DNA of 18,025 bases from JAGXLC01 sp964461045 (GTDB lineage: Bacteria > Bacteroidota > Bacteroidia > Bacteroidales > UBA12077), in NCBI GenBank assembly GCA_964461045.1, contig CAYWSJ010000069.1, forward strand, positions 1 through 18,025, given 5' to 3'. A program made the translations under genes and the position numbers. Positions within the stretch are counted from its first letter, which is position 1; each line of letters begins with the position of its first letter. Positions 15,477 through 18,025 of the stretch are shown here, piece by piece. Under the pieces are notes generated by a model. The model had not been told where the DNA came from. It saw only the letters and a list, made by a program, of their open reading frames with translations, and ran no database searches.

Positions 15477-16029
15477 GTTGAACCATTTTTCTGGATTTTG
15501 TTGTTCAAAATTCTATAACTACTGAATCATTCAAAGAAATCATTACTACTCCAATAACTTCTACTTTATAAAAAACTAAGGCCATCATATCATCATGCTT
15601 CTCAAAAGCAAATAATCACAAAATTAGAAAGAGAGGAGTTTTTAGAATCAGACGATGAACCGAGCCATGACTAAAATTAAGACACACACCCGCATGATTA
15701 TAACGAACCTAAAAACACTATGTGGCATACATTGGACTTATTATGGCGAGCTACATCTGACAAATAAAATCAAAAATATAAACAGATGAAAATTTGAATG
15801 AAAAAATTGAAATACGTTTTCAGGAATTAATCGACACATATCCCAAAAAATCCTAAAAGTAATAGATGAAGAATTAGAATAATAGAATTGTTTTTTATTA
15901 GCCATATATCGGTTAAAGTGGATGACATCTACTTTATTTGTCAGAGGATAATACACATAGAAGGGAAAAGTAAAACCTAAAAAAATACAAATATGAAAGA
16001 AGCATTTGTCAAGTTTTTTATACAATTTA

Positions 16030-16061
16030 TTTGACATATTTCGTTATTATTAATAAATTTG
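16030..16061 (+). promoter_or_regulatory. Promoter of the AbiE operon
   Basis: TTTG at 16030-16033, 20 bases, then TAAATTTG at 16054-16061 is a near-ideal Bacteroidota promoter. The ATG follows only 4 bases after the box, so the message should be leaderless or nearly so. TGTCAA at 16007-16012 and TTGACA at 16031-16036 form an inverted repeat overlapping the -33 element and could be the AbiEi operator. Confidence 0.65.
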
Positions 16062-16065
16062 TACT

Positions 16066-16800
16066 ATGAAAAATCGATCAATAAATCAGGAGGTGAATGA
16101 TAGGATTTCTAGTATGGAACCGGGTAAAGTGTTTAATTATTCCTATTTTGATATCTATAAGAATAATCCTTCAGCAGTTGCTAAAGCACTAAGCAGACTG
16201 GCAAAAGCAAATCGAATCCAACGAGTTGAAAAAGGTGTCTATTTTATCCCCATAAAAAGCAAATTCGGCTCTCTTAGACCTTCAGAAGAAGAACTCATAA
16301 AAAGCTTAACTTCAGAAGAAAAAGATAACCCTGTTTATGAAACAGGATTAGGCGCTTATAACAAGTTAGGCTTAACAAGCCAGGTTCCTAATTCAATTAC
16401 TTTGGCATCCACAAAGCAAAGGCCATCAAAAAAGGTTAAGGGAATAAAGATCAACTATACTAAGAAAAATTTTGACATTAGTAAATTTGATTATTATTTG
16501 TTACAGCTTTTAGATGCTATAAAAGACAGTAAAAATATACCTGATAGTACAACTGATGAATCTTTACGTATCATTCAAGCCAGGATTAAAGAATTGACAA
16601 AACCTAAACTCAGGGAATTAAAAAAAGCTTCATTAAACTATCCACCCTACGTAAGAGCTATTTTAGGAGCCATTATTGAAACCATATATTCTGAGAAAGA
16701 ATCCAGTATAATCAAAAAAACACTCAATCCACTTACCAGGTATTCAATTCCAATAAATAAATTAACTTTACCCAACAAAGAAAAATGGGGTATTCTATGA
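16066..16800 (+). CDS. AbiEi-like antitoxin (DUF6088 family)
   Basis: This 244-residue protein resembles the DUF6088 group, the Bacteroidota partner of AbiEii toxins. An N-terminal winged helix (about residues 5-65) contains the pattern AVAKALSRLAKANRIQRVEKG followed by VYFIP, typical of AbiEi-like antitoxins that bind their own promoter. The middle part, PVYETGLGAYNKLGLTSQVP, and the later NYPPYVRAILGAIIE are the DUF6088 marks. In type IV systems the antitoxin represses the operon and counters the toxin without a stable complex. The start at 16066 gives an almost leaderless message; the next Met is residue 17, so a shorter form starting there is possible. It overlaps the toxin frame by 4 bases (ATGA) or 16 bases, depending on the toxin start. 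Confidence 0.82.
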   Translation: MKNRSINQEVNDRISSMEPGKVFNYSYFDIYKNNPSAVAKALSRLAKANRIQRVEKGVYFIPIKSKFGSLRPSEEELIKSLTSEEKDNPVYETGLGAYNKLGLTSQVPNSITLASTKQRPSKKVKGIKINYTKKNFDISKFDYYLLQLLDAIKDSKNIPDSTTDESLRIIQARIKELTKPKLRELKKASLNYPPYVRAILGAIIETIYSEKESSIIKKTLNPLTRYSIPINKLTLPNKEKWGIL

Positions 16801-17753
16801 CCTTTCACAATAATCCAGAGGAATTTCATGAAGCCATACAAGCAGCTTCACAAGCGCTTAATATAAGAGAAGTGGTGATTGAAAAGGATTATTGGGTTTC
16901 ATATGTACTAAAGAACTTATCAGAATCAGAGTACAGAGATCAAGTAGTTTTCAAAGGGGGAACTGCTTTATCAAAAGCTTTTACTTATATAGCAAGATTT
17001 TCAGAAGATATAGACCTGGCCTTACTGGATAATAAATCCCTTGGAGATGCCAAACGTAAATCGCTGTTTAAAAAAATTGAAAGTACTATAACAGAAGGCT
17101 TAAAACAAATTAAGAACCAGCCAGAAACGCTTAAAAGAGGAAAAAACAGAAGAACCTTTTATAATTACAAGAAGATTTCAACCGATAGTAATTGGGGAGC
17201 ATTAAAAGATGTCATACAACTAGAAATAAACTCTTTCACCGATCCTATTCCCAACAAAGAAATTGAAATCAAGTGCTTGCTATATGAATTTCTTAAAAGT
17301 AATGAATTTTATAGTGAAATAACTGAATATGGCATGGAACCAGTTGTTTTAAATGTTTTAAGCATGGAAAGAACCTTTTCAGAAAAAATCCTTTCGCTAA
17401 TTCGTCTCTCCTATGATGGAACTGATATATTGAGAAAAAAGATAAGACATTTTTATGATCTCCACATGATAATGGATCACAATGATATTTTAAATTCAAA
17501 TACATATGAAATCATCAATCTTGCCAGAAAGGATGATGAAACCAATCCTTTATTTAGTGGTGATTGGTTAAATAATCCCTTGTCTGCATGTCCTTTATTT
17601 CAAAATCTGGAAGAAGTATGGAATAATCTGGAATCAACCTACAATGAGGAATTACCCCAACTTTGCTGGCTGGATGAAATTCCAAAAAGTGGACAAATAT
17701 TGGAAAGCTTCAGTCGAATAAGAGAGTTTATCATGGAATTTGAAAAATCCTGA
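16785..17753 (+). CDS. abiEii: AbiEii/AbiGii-family nucleotidyltransferase toxin
   Basis: AbiEii toxins are DNA-polymerase-beta-like nucleotidyltransferases; studied members add nucleotides to tRNA and stop growth on phage infection. In 322 residues it has EKDYWVSYVLKNL near 33-45, the nucleotide-binding VFKGGTALSKAF (GGT at 58-60), and ARFSEDIDLAL with the metal-binding Asp75 and Asp77. The later VLSMERTFSEKILSLIRL near 188-205 and KIRHFYDLHMIM are also family marks. The start is either the ATG at 16785 or that at 16797, whose ATGA overlaps the antitoxin stop; I report the longer form. No break or missing catalytic residue is seen, so the pair looks intact. Its role in phage defence or plasmid/cassette maintenance is inferred from the family. 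Confidence 0.92.
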   Translation: MGYSMTFHNNPEEFHEAIQAASQALNIREVVIEKDYWVSYVLKNLSESEYRDQVVFKGGTALSKAFTYIARFSEDIDLALLDNKSLGDAKRKSLFKKIESTITEGLKQIKNQPETLKRGKNRRTFYNYKKISTDSNWGALKDVIQLEINSFTDPIPNKEIEIKCLLYEFLKSNEFYSEITEYGMEPVVLNVLSMERTFSEKILSLIRLSYDGTDILRKKIRHFYDLHMIMDHNDILNSNTYEIINLARKDDETNPLFSGDWLNNPLSACPLFQNLEEVWNNLESTYNEELPQLCWLDEIPKSGQILESFSRIREFIMEFEKS

Positions 17754-17923
17754 TTCTTTCACAACGAATTTACACTTTCCTTTACCCTATCTTTTTTACA
17801 AAACGCTATTAAACACCATATTAAATACTTCTAATTACTTTTTGTATTGGAAAGTGATAAAGATAAACAACGGATATTAAAAGTATAACAAAAGCAATAG
17901 CAAACAACTTCTTCTTAGTTTTT

Positions 17924-17943
17924 TTATTATTTTCGAATAATAA
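17924..17943. repeat. AT-only hairpin with TTCG loop
   Basis: TTATTATT and AATAATAA pair perfectly around TTCG. It is about 170 bases after the toxin stop, with a T-run 7 bases on. It may end the AbiE transcript, but an all-AT stem is weak. Confidence 0.35.
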
Positions 17944-17995
17944 GGTAATTTTTTAATACTTATCAAGAATAAAAATAATTGTGTTTATGCATATG

Positions 17996-18025
17996 TTTCT
18001 TCCCTCTCGAACAGTTGACCCCGTG
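17996..18025 (+). repeat. Direct repeat, right copy (cut by window end)
   Basis: Identical over 30 bases to 15446-15475. The repeat reaches the last base of the window, so its true right end is unknown. Confidence 0.9.

Larger units (their letters stand above)
15325..16065. other. Gene-poor stretch before the AbiE operon
   Basis: Apart from the terminator and the repeats and promoter listed separately, I find no convincing gene in these 741 bases. The sequence is AT-rich. Three short pieces could be remains of genes: a 40-codon frame at 15667-15789 (+), a frame at 15785-15853 (+) ending in a stop, and KVIDEELE at 15856-15879 (+), in a different frame from the second piece, as if one frameshift parted them. 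A 98-codon minus-strand frame at 15741-16037 is Phe/Ile-rich, covers the AbiE promoter and looks accidental. Confidence 0.6.

Noticed and set aside
15741..16037. 98-codon minus-strand reading frame
   Set aside because: It is Phe/Ile-rich, has no recognisable motif, and lies over the strong + strand AbiE promoter; AT-rich sequence gives such frames by chance.
17773..17856. CACTTTCC/GGAAAGTG inverted pair after the toxin gene
   Set aside because: Eight-base arms with a 68-base spacer in AT-rich DNA are expected by chance.
15476..18025. CRISPR array or integrase near the AbiE segment
   Set aside because: There is no series of regularly spaced repeats and no recombinase gene; only a two-copy direct repeat is present.

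Overview
The window looks like chromosome from a Bacteroidota bacterium, most likely class Bacteroidia. The evidence is the gene set (DUF4270 lipoprotein, short GT5-like protein, HU-like/SPOR membrane protein, DUF6088-AbiEii pair), repeated promoters of the Bacteroidota type (TTTG, 18-21 bp, TAnnTTTG), the near absence of Shine-Dalgarno sequences, and an AT-rich composition. This is inference from sequence alone.

Left part (1-4028, + strand): a tight run of a short, degenerate glycogen-synthase-like protein, a DUF4270 outer-surface lipoprotein and glmS, with gaps of 4 and 6 bases. It faces a three-gene minus-strand sugar-nucleotide operon (6847-4041): galE, rfbB and a SAM-dependent methyltransferase. 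These would supply UDP-galactose and dTDP-4-keto-6-deoxyglucose for surface glycans.

Middle part (7010-11789): a membrane protein joining an HU-like DNA-binding region to a peptidoglycan-binding SPOR domain. Its 3' end overlaps a YihX-like HAD phosphatase on the other strand. Then comes a compact + strand operon, mtnA, class II aldolase-like gene and mtnP, for salvage of 5'-methylthioadenosine and perhaps 5'-deoxyadenosine. A hairpin terminator separates it from a convergent ferritin gene.

Right-middle part (12067-15379): a small two-helix membrane protein of unknown role, an Rrf2-type regulator with three cysteines, a divergent GNAT acetyltransferase, an Orr-like PLP racemase, tRNA-Glu(TTC) and rpsT. 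The rpsT terminator is nearly the same hairpin as the one after mtnP.

Right end (about 15400-18025): a gene-poor, decayed-looking stretch leads into an AbiEi-like (DUF6088)/AbiEii type IV toxin-antitoxin operon with a near-ideal promoter that predicts a leaderless or almost leaderless message. An exact 30-base direct repeat lies on both sides of this region, and the right copy runs into the window edge. This suggests an inserted or excisable defence cassette. The AbiE family is known. The less ordinary points are the repeat-bounded layout, the minimal mtnA-aldolase-mtnP salvage operon, and the GT5-like protein that lacks the usual substrate motif.
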